The translations under genes and the position numbers were made by a program. Positions 25,231 to 36,312 of a DNA stretch of 64,000 nt are shown piece by piece. The DNA is from Janthinobacterium agaricidamnosum NBRC 102515 = DSM 9628 (GTDB lineage Bacteria > Pseudomonadota > Gammaproteobacteria > Burkholderiales > Burkholderiaceae_D): contig NZ_HG322949.1 in assembly GCF_000723165.1 (NCBI RefSeq), positions 2,485,989 through 2,549,988 on the forward strand. The letters are read 5' to 3'. The notes beneath the pieces are model-generated. The model did not search any database. It was not told the origin of the DNA and saw only the letters and a program-made list of their open reading frames with translations. Each line of letters begins with the position of its first letter. The stretch's first letter is position 1.

Positions 25231-26829
25231 ATGTTATCCACCGCAAATATTACGATGCAATTTGGCGCAAAGCCATTGTTTGAAAATATCTCCGTCAAGT
25301 TCGGCGACGGCAACCGCTATGGTTTGATCGGCGCCAACGGCTGCGGCAAATCGACTTTCATGAAGATTCTCGGCGGCGACCTGGAGCCGTCGGCAGGCAA
25401 TGTGATGCTCGACACCAACGAGCGGCTCGGTAAATTGCGCCAGGATCAATTTGCCTATGAAGACATGCGCGTACTCGACGTGGTCATGATGGGCCACACC
25501 GAGATGTGGGCCGCGATCCAGCAGCGCGACGCGATCTATGCCAATCCGGAAGCCACCGACGACGACTACATGCTGGCCGCCGAACTGGAAGGCAAAGTCT
25601 CCGAATACGACGGTTATACCGCTGAATCGCGCGCCGGCGAACTGTTGCTGGGCGCCGGCGTGGCGATCGATTTGCACCACGGCCCGATGAGCAATGTGTC
25701 GCCCGGCTGGAAACTGCGGGTGTTGCTGGCGCAGGCGCTGTTCTCGAATCCGGATATCCTGTTGCTCGACGAACCGACCAACAACCTGGACATCAACACC
25801 ATCCGCTGGCTGGAAGACGTGCTGAACGAGCGCAATTCGACGATGATCATCATTTCCCATGATCGCCACTTCCTGAACCAGGTCTGCACCCACGTGGCCG
25901 ACATGGATTACGGCACGCTGAAGATTTATCCGGGCAATTACGACGAATACATGTTCGCCTCGACCCAGGCGCGCAACCAGCAACTGGCCAACAATGCCAA
26001 AGCGAAAGACAAGGTCGCCGAATTGCAGGAATTCGTGCGCCGTTTCGCCGCCAATAAATCGAAAGCCCGCCAGGCGACGTCGCGCGCCAAGCAAATCGAA
26101 AAGATCAAGGTCGACGATATCAAGCCATCGTCGCGCGCCTATCCCTTCGTGCGTTTCGACGGCGAAAAGAAATTGCACCGCCTGGCGGTGGAAGTCGAGA
26201 ATATCTCGAAAGGTTTCGACCGCCAGCTGTTCAAGAACTTCAGCATCATGGTCGAAGCGGGCGAGCGCATCGCCATCATCGGCGCCAACGGCGCCGGCAA
26301 GACCACCATGCTGCGTTGCATCGCGGGCGATATGGCCGGCTTGCAGCCGGATCAAGGCCGCGTCAAGTGGGCCGAAAACGCCAACGTCGGCTACATGCCG
26401 CAAGATCCGACCGAAGATTTCGCCAAGGATACCAACTTGACCGACTGGATGGGCAAGTGGACCAAGGAAGGCGACGACGACCAGGCCGTGCGTTCTATCC
26501 TGGGCCGTTTGCTGTTCGGCGGCGACGATGTCAAGAAGGCCGTCAAGGTACTGTCCGGCGGTGAAAAGGGCCGCATGATGTACGGCAAGCTGATGCTGGG
26601 CCGCCACAACGTGCTGTTGCTCGATGAACCGACCAACCACATGGACATGGAATCGATCGAATCGTTGAACATCGCGCTGGAAAAATACGCCGGCACGCTG
26701 ATTTTCGTGTCGCATGACCGCGAATTCGTGTCGTCGCTGGCCAACCGCATCATCGAGATCAAGGAAAACGAGATCGTCGATTACAGCGGCAATTACGAAG
26801 AGTACCTGAAGAGCCAGGGTATCGACTGA
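25231..26829 (+). CDS. ybiT: ABC-F ATPase, YbiT type
   Basis: A 532-residue protein with two ATP-binding cassettes and no membrane segments. Walker A motifs are GANGCGKST and GANGAGKTT; the Walker B regions are [11 protein letters not shown] and [11 protein letters not shown]. The first cassette has SPGWKLR where LSGGQ is expected, which is normal in YbiT; the second has [10 protein letters not shown]. The linker near 240-300 is the basic, helical ABC-F interdomain arm. ABC-F proteins act on ribosomes during translation. Sequence follows E. coli YbiT end to end. Confidence 0.95.
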   Translation: MLSTANITMQFGAKPLFENISVKFGDGNRYGLIGANGCGKSTFMKILGGDLEPSAGNVMLDTNERLGKLRQDQFAYEDMRVLDVVMMGHTEMWAAIQQRDAIYANPEATDDDYMLAAELEGKVSEYDGYTAESRAGELLLGAGVAIDLHHGPMSNVSPGWKLRVLLAQALFSNPDILLLDEPTNNLDINTIRWLEDVLNERNSTMIIISHDRHFLNQVCTHVADMDYGTLKIYPGNYDEYMFASTQARNQQLANNAKAKDKVAELQEFVRRFAANKSKARQATSRAKQIEKIKVDDIKPSSRAYPFVRFDGEKKLHRLAVEVENISKGFDRQLFKNFSIMVEAGERIAIIGANGAGKTTMLRCIAGDMAGLQPDQGRVKWAENANVGYMPQDPTEDFAKDTNLTDWMGKWTKEGDDDQAVRSILGRLLFGGDDVKKAVKVLSGGEKGRMMYGKLMLGRHNVLLLDEPTNHMDMESIESLNIALEKYAGTLIFVSHDREFVSSLANRIIEIKENEIVDYSGNYEEYLKSQGID

Positions 26830-26960
26830 TTGTGCGGGGGAGGGGCGGATGACGCGCCAGGCGCTGATCCTTCCCGCCGTGCGGAGCCAGCCGGCTCCGG
26901 CGAAAATCCCGCCGATATGCGATAGTGTCGATCTACCCAGCTTTTGTTTGACGAATCACC

Positions 26961-28094
26961 ATGCAAACCTTATCGATCAAATCCGTCGAGTATGAACATC
27001 CTCAAGACGGTGCCAGCTGCACAGCCCACGCCTGGGCACGCACGCCAGCCACGCCTTCCCCGGCCGAAAAAGCCGAACTCATCACGCGCATCAAGCGTTT
27101 GCTGAAGGAACGCGAAGCAGTACTGGTTGCGCATTATTACGTTGATGCGGACTTGCAAGACCTGGCCGAAGAAACCGGCGGCTGCGTCTCCGACTCGCTG
27201 GAAATGGCCCGTTTCGGGCGCGACCATCCGGCCCAGACCCTGGTGGTCGCCGGCGTCCGCTTCATGGGCGAAACCGCGAAAATCCTGAGCCCCGAAAAAA
27301 CCGTGCTGATGCCCGACCTCGACGCGACTTGCTCGCTCGACCTGGGTTGCCCGGCCGATGAATTCACCGCCTTTTGCGACGCCCATCCGGACCGCACCGT
27401 GGTGGTGTACGCCAACACCAGCGCCGCCGTCAAGGCGCGCGCCGACTGGATGGTGACATCGTCGATCGGCCTCGACATCGTGGCCCACCTGCATGCGCAG
27501 GGCAAGAAAATCCTGTGGGCGCCGGACAAGCACCTGGGTTCCTACATACAAAAGGAAACCGGCGCCGACATGCTGTTGTGGCAAGGCTCCTGCCTGGTGC
27601 ACGATGAATTCAAGGGCATCGAGCTGGACTTGCTGAAGGAAGAATATCCCGGCGCCAAGGTGCTGGTGCACCCGGAATCGCCGGCCAATGTGGTGGCGCT
27701 GGCGGACGTGGTCGGCTCGACGTCGCAAATGATCGCGGCCGCGCAAACCATGGACGCCGACACCTTCATCGTCGCCACCGACAATGGCATCTTGCACAAG
27801 ATGCGCGCCGCCGCGCCGGGCAAGCGTTTCATCGAAGCGCCGACCGCCGGCAATAGCGCCACCTGTAAAAGCTGCGCGCATTGCCCGTGGATGGCGATGA
27901 ATGGCTTGCTGAACCTGGCCCAGGTATTGGAAAACATGGACCATCCAATCCACGTCGATCCCGCCGTCGGCCAGTTGGCGGTGCGCTCGATCAATCGCAT
28001 GCTCGATTTCGCCGCCGCGAAGAAAGCGGGGATCGCGCCGGGCGCCGATCTGGCGCAAGAAAGTAAATTGTTTGCAGGAATAGGACCGGCATGA
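26961..28094 (+). CDS. nadA: Quinolinate synthase
   Basis: A 377-residue [4Fe-4S] enzyme that condenses iminoaspartate with dihydroxyacetone phosphate to quinolinate in NAD synthesis. Cluster cysteines are in [23 protein letters not shown] and [12 protein letters not shown], and the substrate motif [19 protein letters not shown] is intact. The stop overlaps the nadC start by four bases (ATGA), so the two are translationally coupled. The partner nadB lies 2.9 kb downstream on the other strand. Confidence 0.96.
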   Translation: MQTLSIKSVEYEHPQDGASCTAHAWARTPATPSPAEKAELITRIKRLLKEREAVLVAHYYVDADLQDLAEETGGCVSDSLEMARFGRDHPAQTLVVAGVRFMGETAKILSPEKTVLMPDLDATCSLDLGCPADEFTAFCDAHPDRTVVVYANTSAAVKARADWMVTSSIGLDIVAHLHAQGKKILWAPDKHLGSYIQKETGADMLLWQGSCLVHDEFKGIELDLLKEEYPGAKVLVHPESPANVVALADVVGSTSQMIAAAQTMDADTFIVATDNGILHKMRAAAPGKRFIEAPTAGNSATCKSCAHCPWMAMNGLLNLAQVLENMDHPIHVDPAVGQLAVRSINRMLDFAAAKKAGIAPGADLAQESKLFAGIGPA

Positions 28095-28957
28095 GTACCT
28101 TGAAGAATTCTTTTGCGCCGTTCGATGCGGCGCTGGCGCGCGCTTTCGAAGGCAATTTGCTGGCGGCGCTGCTGGAAGATGTCGGCACGCTGGACTTGAC
28201 CGGCGAACTGGTGCCGCCGGACCATATCGTCAGCGCGCGCGTGATCGTGCGCGAACTGGCGGTGCTGTGCGGCGCGCCCTGGTTTGAAGGCATCATGAAG
28301 AGCCTCGACCGCGGCATCCGGATCGACTGGCATTATGCCGAGGGCGCGCTGATGGCGGCCGACAGCGTGGTGTGCACCATCGAAGCGCCGGCGCGCGCCT
28401 TGCTGACGGCGGAACGCAGCGCCTTGAATTTCCTGCAATTGCTGTCGGCGGTCGCCACCGCGACGCGGCGCTATGTCGATGTGGTGGCCGGCACGTCGGC
28501 GGTAATCCTCGACACCCGCAAGACCTTGCCGGGTTTGCGCCTGGCGCAGAAATACGCGGTGCGTGTCGGCGGCGGGCAAAACCAGCGCCTGGCCTTGTAC
28601 GACGGCATCCTGATCAAGGAAAACCATATCGCGGCCGCCGGCGGCGTCACGCAAGCGCTGGAAAACGCCCGCAAGCTCGACGCCGGCGTGCCGGTGCAAA
28701 TCGAGGTGGAAACGCTGGAACAATTGCACGAAGCGCTGGGCGCCGGCGCCACCTCGGTCTTGCTGGATAACTTCAGCAACGAGCGGATGCGCGAAGCCGT
28801 CAAGATCACGGCCGGCAGGGCGCTGCTGGAAGCGTCCGGCGGCATCAATTTCGATACCGTGCGCGCCATCGCCGAAACCGGCGTCGACCGTATTTCGATC
28901 GGCAGCCTGACCAAGGATATCCGGGCCACCGATTATTCCTTGCGGATTATTGGCTGA
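28091..28957 (+). CDS. nadC: Nicotinate-nucleotide pyrophosphorylase
   Basis: A 288-residue enzyme that converts quinolinate and PRPP to nicotinate mononucleotide. Conserved features are [57 protein letters not shown] and the C-terminal [20 protein letters not shown] phosphate site. It is the second gene of the nadA-nadC pair and is followed by a terminator hairpin. Confidence 0.96.
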   Translation: MSTLKNSFAPFDAALARAFEGNLLAALLEDVGTLDLTGELVPPDHIVSARVIVRELAVLCGAPWFEGIMKSLDRGIRIDWHYAEGALMAADSVVCTIEAPARALLTAERSALNFLQLLSAVATATRRYVDVVAGTSAVILDTRKTLPGLRLAQKYAVRVGGGQNQRLALYDGILIKENHIAAAGGVTQALENARKLDAGVPVQIEVETLEQLHEALGAGATSVLLDNFSNERMREAVKITAGRALLEASGGINFDTVRAIAETGVDRISIGSLTKDIRATDYSLRIIG

Positions 28958-28983
28958 AATGCTGTTTGAGGTGCAACACCAAC

Positions 28984-29006
28984 ACGGGCCGCGACATGCG
29001 GCCCGT
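28984..29006. terminator. Terminator between nadC and ypfJ
   Basis: A 9-bp stem, ACGGGCCGC (28984-28992) with GCGGCCCGT (28998-29006), a 5-base loop and a short T-rich tail. It separates convergent genes. Confidence 0.75.
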
Positions 29007-29011
29007 TTGCA

Positions 29012-29890
29012 TTACAACTGCCGCGCCTCGAAGGTATTGCACTGGGCGATTTCGCCCTGGTCCAGCCCCTTGCTGAACCAGCGCACCCGTTGCTCCGACG
29101 TGCCATGGGTAAACGAATCCGGCACCACTTCACCGCGCGCCTGGCGCTGCAACGCGTCGTCGCCGATCGCGCTGGCGGTCTTCAGCGCCGCTTCCACGTC
29201 GCCCTGTTCCAGTATCTTGCGGGTCTGGTTGGCGTGGTAAGCCCAGACGCCGGCGAAGCAGTCGGCCTGCAATTCCAGCCGCACCGACAAGGCGTTGGCC
29301 TGGCGCTCCGATGCGCTGCGGCGGGCATGGTCGACCTTGGCCGTCAGCCCCATCAGGTTTTGCACATGGTGGCCGACTTCATGCGCGATCACATACGCTT
29401 CGGCAAATTCGCTGGAGACTTTGAAACGTTGCCGCATCAAATTGAAGAAATCCAGGTCCAGGTACACTTTCTGGTCGCCGGGGCAATAGAATGGCCCGGT
29501 GGCGGACTGGCCGGTGCCGCAGGCGGTCGGCGTGCTGCCCGAGTATAAGACCAGTTTCGGCCTGGCGTAATTGGCGCCTTGCTCGCGGAACAGGGCGCTC
29601 CAGGTATCTTCGGTATCGGCCAGCACCACGCTGGCGAATTTCGCGGTACGGTCGTCGGCCGGCGGCGCATGGGCCGGTCCCTGGCTGGTGTGCACCGGGC
29701 CGCCGGCGCCGCTCAGCAGGTTCAGGATGGTGACCGGGCTGACGCCGAAGACATACGAACCGAGCAGCGCCACGACGATGGTGCCGATGCCGATCGAGCG
29801 TCCGCCGAATCCGAACCCGCCGCCGCCGCCATCGTCTTCACCGCGCCGGTCTTCCACATTGTCGCTTTCGCGATTACCTTCCCATTTCAT
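29012..29890 (-). CDS. ypfJ: YpfJ-type neutral zinc metallopeptidase
   Basis: A 292-residue protein with one membrane segment near residues 30-50 and a C-terminal domain containing the zinc motif HEVGHH (AYVIAHEVGHHVQNLMG) and ELQADCFAGVWAYH, which supplies the third ligand. The N-terminus has the usual charged, glycine-rich head (NVEDRRGEDDGGGGGFG). Family members are predicted membrane-anchored peptidases with unknown substrates. It is convergent with nadC. Confidence 0.92.
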   Translation of the reverse strand: MKWEGNRESDNVEDRRGEDDGGGGGFGFGGRSIGIGTIVVALLGSYVFGVSPVTILNLLSGAGGPVHTSQGPAHAPPADDRTAKFASVVLADTEDTWSALFREQGANYARPKLVLYSGSTPTACGTGQSATGPFYCPGDQKVYLDLDFFNLMRQRFKVSSEFAEAYVIAHEVGHHVQNLMGLTAKVDHARRSASERQANALSVRLELQADCFAGVWAYHANQTRKILEQGDVEAALKTASAIGDDALQRQARGEVVPDSFTHGTSEQRVRWFSKGLDQGEIAQCNTFEARQL

Positions 29891-30140
29891 GATGTACTCC
29901 TGATGTCGCTGATTGCTTGTTGATTGTTGGTTTGCCTATTATTCCATGGATTCCATGGTATATCGCCCCCATCGTCTGCCGTGCAGCTAGCGTCAGTGTG
30001 TTCTTTCCACCCCACATGCACCCGGCGCATTTCTTGCGCTGGCAACAGGGGATTCGGTATGATGTTCCTTGATGGAAATATATCCTGCATGTGAAAACAT
30101 GCTTGCCGAACGTGTCCAGGATTTGCCAGCGGGAGGGGTT

Positions 30141-30932
30141 TTGCGCATCACACCATATCGGCGCGGCAATGTTTTCCCGCTCAAGCTGCGCTGCCTGCTG
30201 GCCGCGCTGTCGCTGGCGGCCTGCTGGCCGCTGCAGGCGCGCGAATGGCAGGTGGCCGGCACCCATTTCGAACGTATCTATCAGTTGGACAAGGACGGCG
30301 ATTATACCGGAATGGGGCCGGACATCATCCGCCAGGTGGCCGCGCAACTGGGCGATACAGTAAGTTTCAAGATCTATCCGTGGGCGCGGGCGCAGGCGCT
30401 GGTGGCCCAGGGCAAGGCCGACATCCTGGTCGGCCCGTACAAATCGGCGCGGCGCCAGGCCAGAATGGCGTTTTCCGAACGGCCGTTTTATCAAGACCAG
30501 ATGGTGCTGTATGCCCGTGCCGATAGCGGTTTCGCGTGGAATGGCGACTATGCCAGCCTGGCCGGCAAACGTATCGTGGTGTTGAACGGCTGGTTATATG
30601 GCGAGGCGTTTGAACACGCCACAAGCAGCAACGGCGCGCGCATCAGCATCGCCAATACGGTCGAAAATGGCTTGAAAATGTTGATGTACAACCACGTCGA
30701 TGTGTTTGCCAGCAACCACCGCAATACCGAACCAGTGATCGCGCACCTCGGATACGGCGCCAGAATCGCGCCGCTGGCGGGTGTCATCGAGGTGCAAAAC
30801 GGCTATTTCGCTTTTCCGAAACGGCCATCGTCGGATGCCTTGCGCTTGCGTTTCGACCAAGCCTTCAATGCGCTGGCCGATAGCGGAGAACTGAAAAAGC
30901 TGGGCAGGCGCTACGAAGTCACCGTGCCGTGA
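30141..30932 (+). CDS. Periplasmic amino-acid-type binding protein
   Basis: A 263-residue exported protein of the SBP_bac_3 family. After a signal peptide (LRCLLAALSLAACWPLQA) come DGDYTGMGPDIIRQVAAQLG, YPWARAQALVAQGKADIL and FSERPFYQDQMVLYAR, the usual pattern of polar-amino-acid binding domains. No permease or ATPase is adjacent, so it may be a sensor or stand-alone protein. I chose the TTG at 30141 because GGAGGGG lies a few bases upstream; ATGs at 30069, 30072 and 30099 would lengthen the N-terminus beyond a typical signal. Convergent with nadB. Confidence 0.75.
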   Translation: MRITPYRRGNVFPLKLRCLLAALSLAACWPLQAREWQVAGTHFERIYQLDKDGDYTGMGPDIIRQVAAQLGDTVSFKIYPWARAQALVAQGKADILVGPYKSARRQARMAFSERPFYQDQMVLYARADSGFAWNGDYASLAGKRIVVLNGWLYGEAFEHATSSNGARISIANTVENGLKMLMYNHVDVFASNHRNTEPVIAHLGYGARIAPLAGVIEVQNGYFAFPKRPSSDALRLRFDQAFNALADSGELKKLGRRYEVTVP

Positions 30933-30956
30933 CACGGCGCCGGCGACCTGGCAGCA

Positions 30957-32570
30957 TTAACGGTGACCCGGCGTCAGCACGCTCGGCAGCGCTTTCGGCA
31001 AGGTTTCCGGATAGTCGCGGCTGAAGTGCAAGCCGCGGCTTTCACGGCGCGACAAGGCGCTGTTGACGATCAGCGACGCGACATCGACCAGGTTGCGCAA
31101 TTCCAGCAAATCATGCGTGATGCGGAAGTTGCGGTAATACTCGTCGATTTCTTCCTTCAGCAGCGCGATGCGGTGCTGGGCCCGTTCCAATCGCTTGGTG
31201 GTGCGCACGATGCCGACATAATTCCACATGAAGCGGCGTAATTCGTCCCAATTGTGCGAAATGACCACTTCTTCGTCGGCGTCGCTGACCCGGCTTTCAT
31301 CCCAGTCGGGCAAGTAGGGCGCGCCATTGATTTCCTGGCTTTCGATGTCTTGCGCACAAGCGCGGCCGATCACCACGCATTCCAGCAGGGAATTGCTGGC
31401 CAGCCGGTTGGCGCCGTGCAAGCCGGTGCAGGCGGTTTCGCCGACCGCGTACAGGCCGGGCAAGTCGGTGCGGCCGAACAAGTCGGTGACCACGCCGCCG
31501 CAAGTGTAGTGGGCCGCCGGCACGATCGGAATCGGCTCCTTGGTGATGTCGATGCCCAGTTCCAGGCAGCGCGCGTAGATCGTCGGGAAGTGTTCGATCA
31601 GGAAGTCGGCCGGCTTGTGGCTGATATCCAGGTGCACATAATCGAGGCCGCGTTTCTTGATCTCGAAGTCGATGGCGCGCGCCACCACGTCGCGCGGCGC
31701 CAGTTCGGCCCGTTCGTCGTGGGCCAGCATGAAGCGCGTGCCGGCCGCCGCCCCGGCTTCCGGCGGCAATTTCAGCAAGCCGCCTTCGCCGCGGATCGCC
31801 TCGGTGATCAGGAAGGACTTGGCGTACGGGTGATACAGGCAGGTCGGGTGGAACTGGATGAATTCCATGTTCGACACGCGGCAGCCGGCGCGCCAGGCCA
31901 TCGCGATGCCGTCGCCGCTGGCGGTGTCCGGGTTGGTGGTGTACAAATACACCTTGCCGGCGCCGCCGGTGGCCATCACCGTGTGCTGGGCGGCAAAGGT
32001 CAATACCTTGCCGGTTTGCTCATCTTGCACGTACAGGCCGTGGCATTTCGGCTGGGCGTTGCGCTGGCCCGGTTTCGGTCCCAGCTTGTCGGAGGTGATC
32101 AGGTCGATCGCGCAATGGTGTTCGAACAGCGTGATATTCGGATGGGCGCGGACTTTTTCTTCCAGCGTGGTTTGCACCGCGTGGCCGGTGGCGTCGGCCG
32201 CATGGATGATGCGGCGCTGGCTGTGGCCGCCTTCGCGGGTCAGGTGGAAACCCAGCTCGGCGTTCGCGTCGCGGGTGAAGGGCACGCCTTGTTCGATCAG
32301 CCACTCGATCGCTTCGCGGCCGTGTTCGACGATGTAGCGGGTCGCGCTTTCGTCGCACAGGCCGGCGCCGGCCACCAGCGTGTCGTCGATATGCTCCTCG
32401 TAGCTGTCGCCCGAGTCGAGCACTGCGGCGATGCCGCCCTGGGCCCAGTTGCTGGCGCCGTCCAGCAGCGCACGTTTGGAAATGATCGCGACAGTGCGCG
32501 TTTCAGCCAGATGCAGCGCGACCGATAAACCCGCCAGTCCGCTGCCGACAATCGCTACATCAAATTTCAT
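30957..32570 (-). CDS. nadB: L-aspartate oxidase
   Basis: A 537-residue FAD enzyme that oxidises L-aspartate to iminoaspartate for quinolinate synthase. The FAD motif [20 protein letters not shown] opens the protein, followed by [32 protein letters not shown], the active-site region [15 protein letters not shown] and [13 protein letters not shown]. Length matches the family. It is separate from nadA-nadC, with the ypfJ and binding-protein genes between. Confidence 0.96.
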   Translation of the reverse strand: MKFDVAIVGSGLAGLSVALHLAETRTVAIISKRALLDGASNWAQGGIAAVLDSGDSYEEHIDDTLVAGAGLCDESATRYIVEHGREAIEWLIEQGVPFTRDANAELGFHLTREGGHSQRRIIHAADATGHAVQTTLEEKVRAHPNITLFEHHCAIDLITSDKLGPKPGQRNAQPKCHGLYVQDEQTGKVLTFAAQHTVMATGGAGKVYLYTTNPDTASGDGIAMAWRAGCRVSNMEFIQFHPTCLYHPYAKSFLITEAIRGEGGLLKLPPEAGAAAGTRFMLAHDERAELAPRDVVARAIDFEIKKRGLDYVHLDISHKPADFLIEHFPTIYARCLELGIDITKEPIPIVPAAHYTCGGVVTDLFGRTDLPGLYAVGETACTGLHGANRLASNSLLECVVIGRACAQDIESQEINGAPYLPDWDESRVSDADEEVVISHNWDELRRFMWNYVGIVRTTKRLERAQHRIALLKEEIDEYYRNFRITHDLLELRNLVDVASLIVNSALSRRESRGLHFSRDYPETLPKALPSVLTPGHR

Positions 32571-32876
32571 GACTTATTTTATTTTGTTTTTTGGGAAGCA
32601 TACTATAGAGCATTTAGCCTCAGTGCGTCTGCATTGATCTAGATTTTGCCAGCCTCATATAGCTGCGCCTGCCGCTTGTGGAGTCTCAACATGTTAGCAA
32701 GATAGACAGCCCATCATGATTAAGAGCGACTAACAAAACGTTCAAGGCAAGGCGCATTGCCGTAGGCAGTACGAATGTACGACAAGGCAATGTAACGCCG
32801 CCATGGATGTTTTGTTAGACGCTCTAAACCGTTTATCCGCGTGCGCCGCCGGCCGCTACGCAACAGGGGGGCGATC
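32571..32876. other. Intergenic region between nadB and sugar transferase
   Basis: About 300 bases without a gene. The left part next to nadB is AT-rich and probably holds the nadB promoter; the right half is occupied by a palindromic repeat element at 32723-32825. Confidence 0.6.
32723..32825. mobile_element. MITE-like palindromic element, 103 bp
   Basis: Terminal inverted repeats 32723-32739 (AGAGCGACTAACAAAAC) and 32809-32825 (its complement at 16 of 17 positions) flank an interior that is itself partly palindromic: CATTGCC near 32755 pairs with GGCAATG near 32786, and GTAC occurs on both sides of the centre. No coding capacity. Such elements fold into long hairpins and are moved by a transposase in trans or act as REP-type repeats. 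No clear target-site duplication is seen. Confidence 0.65.
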
Positions 32877-34265
32877 ATGATTCGTATCTTCAGTCATTAT
32901 GTGTCGAAAACAGCCTTCATTTTATTGTTGCTGGAAGTGCTGATCTTGCTGGTGTCGGCGCTGTTGACGTCGATGATCTGGCTGGTCGACAATCACCGGC
33001 CCGAGCATGCCGCCGAGATTTACCTGTCGGCGCTGGTATTCGCGGTGGTGGTGGTATTTAGCATGAGCGCGCTGGGCATGTACCAGCACAGCTCGCGCGA
33101 GGATATCCGCAATACCTTGCTGCGCATCATGCCGTCCTTCGCGCTCGGCTTTGCCTTGCTCAGCTTGCTGGTCTACATGGTGCCGGCGATTCATTTCGGG
33201 CGCGGCGCCGGCGTGGTGTTCGGACTGGGAGGCATCGGCGTGGTGCTGGCGCGGCTGGTGGTGTTCAAGTCGGCCCAGTCGACGATGATGGAAGCGCGCC
33301 TGATCCTGGTCGGCAGCGGCGCGCTGGCGCGTGAATGCATCGATTTGGCGAGCAGCAAGATCGGCTTCCACCAGTTCACCGTGGTCGGCTGCATCGATGT
33401 GGCAGGCGAAGAACGTTGCGTCCCTGTATCTAAATTGTTACCGGAAGGAAGCTCTTTGCTGGTCATGGCGCAGCGCTACGATGTGCATGAAATCGTGGTA
33501 TCGGTGACCGACCGGCGCAATGGTGCATTTCCCGTACGGCAATTGCTGGAATGTGCGCTGGGCGGCGTCAAGGTGATCGACGCGGCCACTTTTTTCGAGC
33601 GCGAATCGTGCCAGATCCGCATCGATTCATTGCAACCCAGCTATCTGATCTATGGCGGCGGTTTCGACCAGAGTTTCGTGCGCGCCACCTCCAAGCGGCT
33701 GTTCGATCTGGTCGCCAGCGCCTTGATTTGCGTCGCCGCCTTGCCGGTGATGCTGCTCACTTCGCTGGCGATCTGGCTGGAAGATGGCGGGCCGGTGTTT
33801 TACCAGCAAGAACGGGTGGGGCGCGACGGCAGCATCTTTAATGTCTTGAAATTTCGCAGCATGCGTTGCGACGCGGAACAGGATGGCAAGCCGCAATGGG
33901 CCAGTGCCGACGATCCGCGCGTGACGCGGGTCGGCCATATCATCCGCAAGCTGCGCATCGATGAGTTGCCGCAAATGCTGAACGTGTTCAAGGGAGAAAT
34001 GAGCTTTGTCGGGCCGCGCCCGGAGCGCGCGTATTTCGTCGACCAGCTGAAGACGCAGGTGCCGTATTACGATATCCGCCACAGCATCAAGCCTGGCGTG
34101 ACCGGATTGGCGCAAGTGCGTTATCAATATGGCGCGTCGGTCGACGACGCCGTGCATAAACTGCAATACGATTTATATTATGTCAAAAATAACAGCCTGT
34201 TCCTGGATCTGCTGATCTTGCTCGATACGGTACAGGTGGTGTTGTTCGGCAAGGGCGGCAGATGA
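32877..34265 (+). CDS. PEP-CTERM/XrtA-associated sugar transferase
   Basis: A 462-residue polyprenyl-phosphate sugar transferase that starts exopolysaccharide repeat synthesis. Four to five N-terminal membrane segments, a nucleotide-binding-like middle domain (LILVGSGALAREC) and a C-terminal bacterial sugar transferase domain (KRLFDLVAS, VFYQQERVGRDG, KFRSMR, LRIDELPQMLNVFKGEMSFV, GPRPER, ITGLAQV-like VTGLAQVRYQYG). Its pairing with prsK and prsR marks it as the TIGR03013-type protein of PEP-CTERM systems. ATG 32877 has AGGGGGG upstream. It overlaps prsK by four bases. Confidence 0.88.
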   Translation: MIRIFSHYVSKTAFILLLLEVLILLVSALLTSMIWLVDNHRPEHAAEIYLSALVFAVVVVFSMSALGMYQHSSREDIRNTLLRIMPSFALGFALLSLLVYMVPAIHFGRGAGVVFGLGGIGVVLARLVVFKSAQSTMMEARLILVGSGALARECIDLASSKIGFHQFTVVGCIDVAGEERCVPVSKLLPEGSSLLVMAQRYDVHEIVVSVTDRRNGAFPVRQLLECALGGVKVIDAATFFERESCQIRIDSLQPSYLIYGGGFDQSFVRATSKRLFDLVASALICVAALPVMLLTSLAIWLEDGGPVFYQQERVGRDGSIFNVLKFRSMRCDAEQDGKPQWASADDPRVTRVGHIIRKLRIDELPQMLNVFKGEMSFVGPRPERAYFVDQLKTQVPYYDIRHSIKPGVTGLAQVRYQYGASVDDAVHKLQYDLYYVKNNSLFLDLLILLDTVQVVLFGKGGR

Positions 34266-36301
34266 TCATGCGGGCCGGACTGTCGTCGGACGATATGACC
34301 GCGCTCAGTTACGGCCTGGCTTCGCTGGCATTTTTTGCCTTGTCGCTATTATTGTTGGGTAATTGGCGGGCTCGGCGCAATGCCCGCGCGCTATGCCTCG
34401 CCTGCCTGTGCACGGCGCTGTGGGCCACCGGCACGCTGGTCCTGGCGCTGGGCGGCCAGCCACCATGGAGCGTGGCTGGCGACTTGCTGGAAATCTTGCG
34501 TTCCGGTGCCTGGATGGTGTTTTTGCTATTATTGCTGGAGTCGCCAGGCTTGCGCCGCAATGTGCTGATCGGCCTGCTTGCCGGCCTCGCCGCGGTGCAG
34601 TTGCTGGCCGGTATGATGGCGCCGCTCTCGACGCTGGCGCTGATGGTCCTGATCGTCGGCCGGCTGTTGCTGGCCGTGCTGGGCATGTTGCTGGTGGAGC
34701 AGTGGTACCGCAACACGCCGGCGCCGCAGCGCTGGGGCATCAAGTTTGCTTGCCTGGGTGTCGGCGGCTTGTTCACCTACGATTTTTACCTGTATAGCGA
34801 CGCCTTGCTGTTTCGCAGCATTAACGGCGAAATCTGGGCCGCGCGCGGCATCGTCAACGCGCTGTGCGCGCCGCTGCTGGCCTTGTCGGCCGCGCGCAAT
34901 CCGGCCTGGGCGCTGGGTTTGTCGATTTCGCGCCAGATGATGTTCCGTTCGGCCGCGTTGCTGGGCGCGGCCATGTATCTGCTGGCGATGGCGTCGAGTG
35001 CGTACTACCTGCGTTATTTCGGCGGCAAGTGGGGCGCCGTGATGCAAGTGGCTTACCTGGGCGGCGCCGGCCTGCTGCTGGCCGGCGTGCTGTTTTCCGG
35101 CGCGCTGCGCGCCAAGTTGAAAGTCTTCATCAACAAGCATTTTTACAAGGCAATCTTTGATTACCGCGAGGAATGGCTGCGATTTACGCGGGCGCTGTCC
35201 GAAGACGGCCCGGCGCTCGGCGAACGCACCATACAGGCGGTCGGGCAATTGGTGGAAAGTCCGGCCGGCGCCTTGTGGATCGTCCGCGAGCAAGGCTGTT
35301 GCGAACCGGCCGCCAGCTGGAACATGCCGCCGCAAAGCGCGTCGCTGCCGGTGGCCAGCCAGTGTTGCCAATTCATGGAGAGCCGGTCATGGGTCATCGA
35401 TGTCGCCGATTGCCAGCGCCATCCGCAGCATTATGACGGCCTGGCGCTGCCGGATTTCTTGCTGGCCTTGCCGCAACTGTGGCTGCTGGTGCCGCTGATG
35501 CTGCATGGCCGGCTATTCGGTTTTGTCGCGCTGGCGCGGCCGCGCACCCGCATCGGCTTGAACTGGGAAATCCGCGACGTGCTGAAAATTGCCGCCAGCC
35601 AGGCCGCCAGCTATCTGGCGCACCGCGAATCGGCCGATTCGCTGACGGTGGCGCGCCAGTTCGAGTCGTTCAACCGCATGTCCACCTTCATCGTGCACGA
35701 CTTGAAAAACCTGGTATTCCAATTGTCGCTGCTGCTCAGCAATGCCGAAAAGCACAAGGCCAATCCCGCATTCCAGCAAGACATGCTGGGCACGCTGGAC
35801 CATTCGGTCAAGAAAATGACCTTGCTGCTGCAAAAACTGAGCCGCGGCGAGGCGCCGGATATGGCTGCACCGTTGCAGATCGAACAATTGCTGCGCCAGG
35901 CGGTGCTGGCCAAGGCCAATGCCGAACCGGCGCCGCGGCTGGAAATCGGCGCCGCCGGCCTGACCGTGCTGGCCCATCCGGCGCGGCTGGAACGGGTGCT
36001 GGGGCATATTATCCAGAATGCGATCGAAGCGACCGCCAAGGATGGCAAGGTGCTGGTGCGGCTGCTGCGCGAACAATGTTATGCGGTGGTCGAACTGAAC
36101 GATACCGGGCAGGGCATGAGCGAACAATTCATCCGCGAGCGCTTGTTCAAGCCATTCGAATCGACCAAGACCGCCGGCATGGGCATCGGCGTGTTTGAAA
36201 GCCGGGAATATATCCGCGAAGTGGGCGGCCAATTGGAAGTATCCAGCGTGCCGGCGGTCGGCACCACTTTCCGCGTGATCCTGCCGTTGCATGTGAGTTA
36301 G
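34262..36301 (+). CDS. prsK: PrsK-type sensor histidine kinase
   Basis: A 679-residue membrane kinase. About eight to nine N-terminal membrane segments (to residue 290) precede a GAF-like region (310-455) and a kinase core: an H-box with His at STFIVHDLKNLVFQLSLLLS and ATPase motifs HIIQNAIEAT, LNDTGQGMSEQF and GMGIGVFESREY. The HDLKN H-box and length match PrsK of PEP-CTERM/exosortase systems. It is translationally coupled to the sugar transferase and followed by prsR. Confidence 0.9.
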   Translation: MIMRAGLSSDDMTALSYGLASLAFFALSLLLLGNWRARRNARALCLACLCTALWATGTLVLALGGQPPWSVAGDLLEILRSGAWMVFLLLLLESPGLRRNVLIGLLAGLAAVQLLAGMMAPLSTLALMVLIVGRLLLAVLGMLLVEQWYRNTPAPQRWGIKFACLGVGGLFTYDFYLYSDALLFRSINGEIWAARGIVNALCAPLLALSAARNPAWALGLSISRQMMFRSAALLGAAMYLLAMASSAYYLRYFGGKWGAVMQVAYLGGAGLLLAGVLFSGALRAKLKVFINKHFYKAIFDYREEWLRFTRALSEDGPALGERTIQAVGQLVESPAGALWIVREQGCCEPAASWNMPPQSASLPVASQCCQFMESRSWVIDVADCQRHPQHYDGLALPDFLLALPQLWLLVPLMLHGRLFGFVALARPRTRIGLNWEIRDVLKIAASQAASYLAHRESADSLTVARQFESFNRMSTFIVHDLKNLVFQLSLLLSNAEKHKANPAFQQDMLGTLDHSVKKMTLLLQKLSRGEAPDMAAPLQIEQLLRQAVLAKANAEPAPRLEIGAAGLTVLAHPARLERVLGHIIQNAIEATAKDGKVLVRLLREQCYAVVELNDTGQGMSEQFIRERLFKPFESTKTAGMGIGVFESREYIREVGGQLEVSSVPAVGTTFRVILPLHVS

Positions 36302-36312
36302 CGAGGAACATC

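Noticed and set aside
25684-25722. Degenerate ABC signature (SPGWKLR) as a sign of a broken cassette
   Set aside because: This is the normal sequence in YbiT-type ABC-F proteins.
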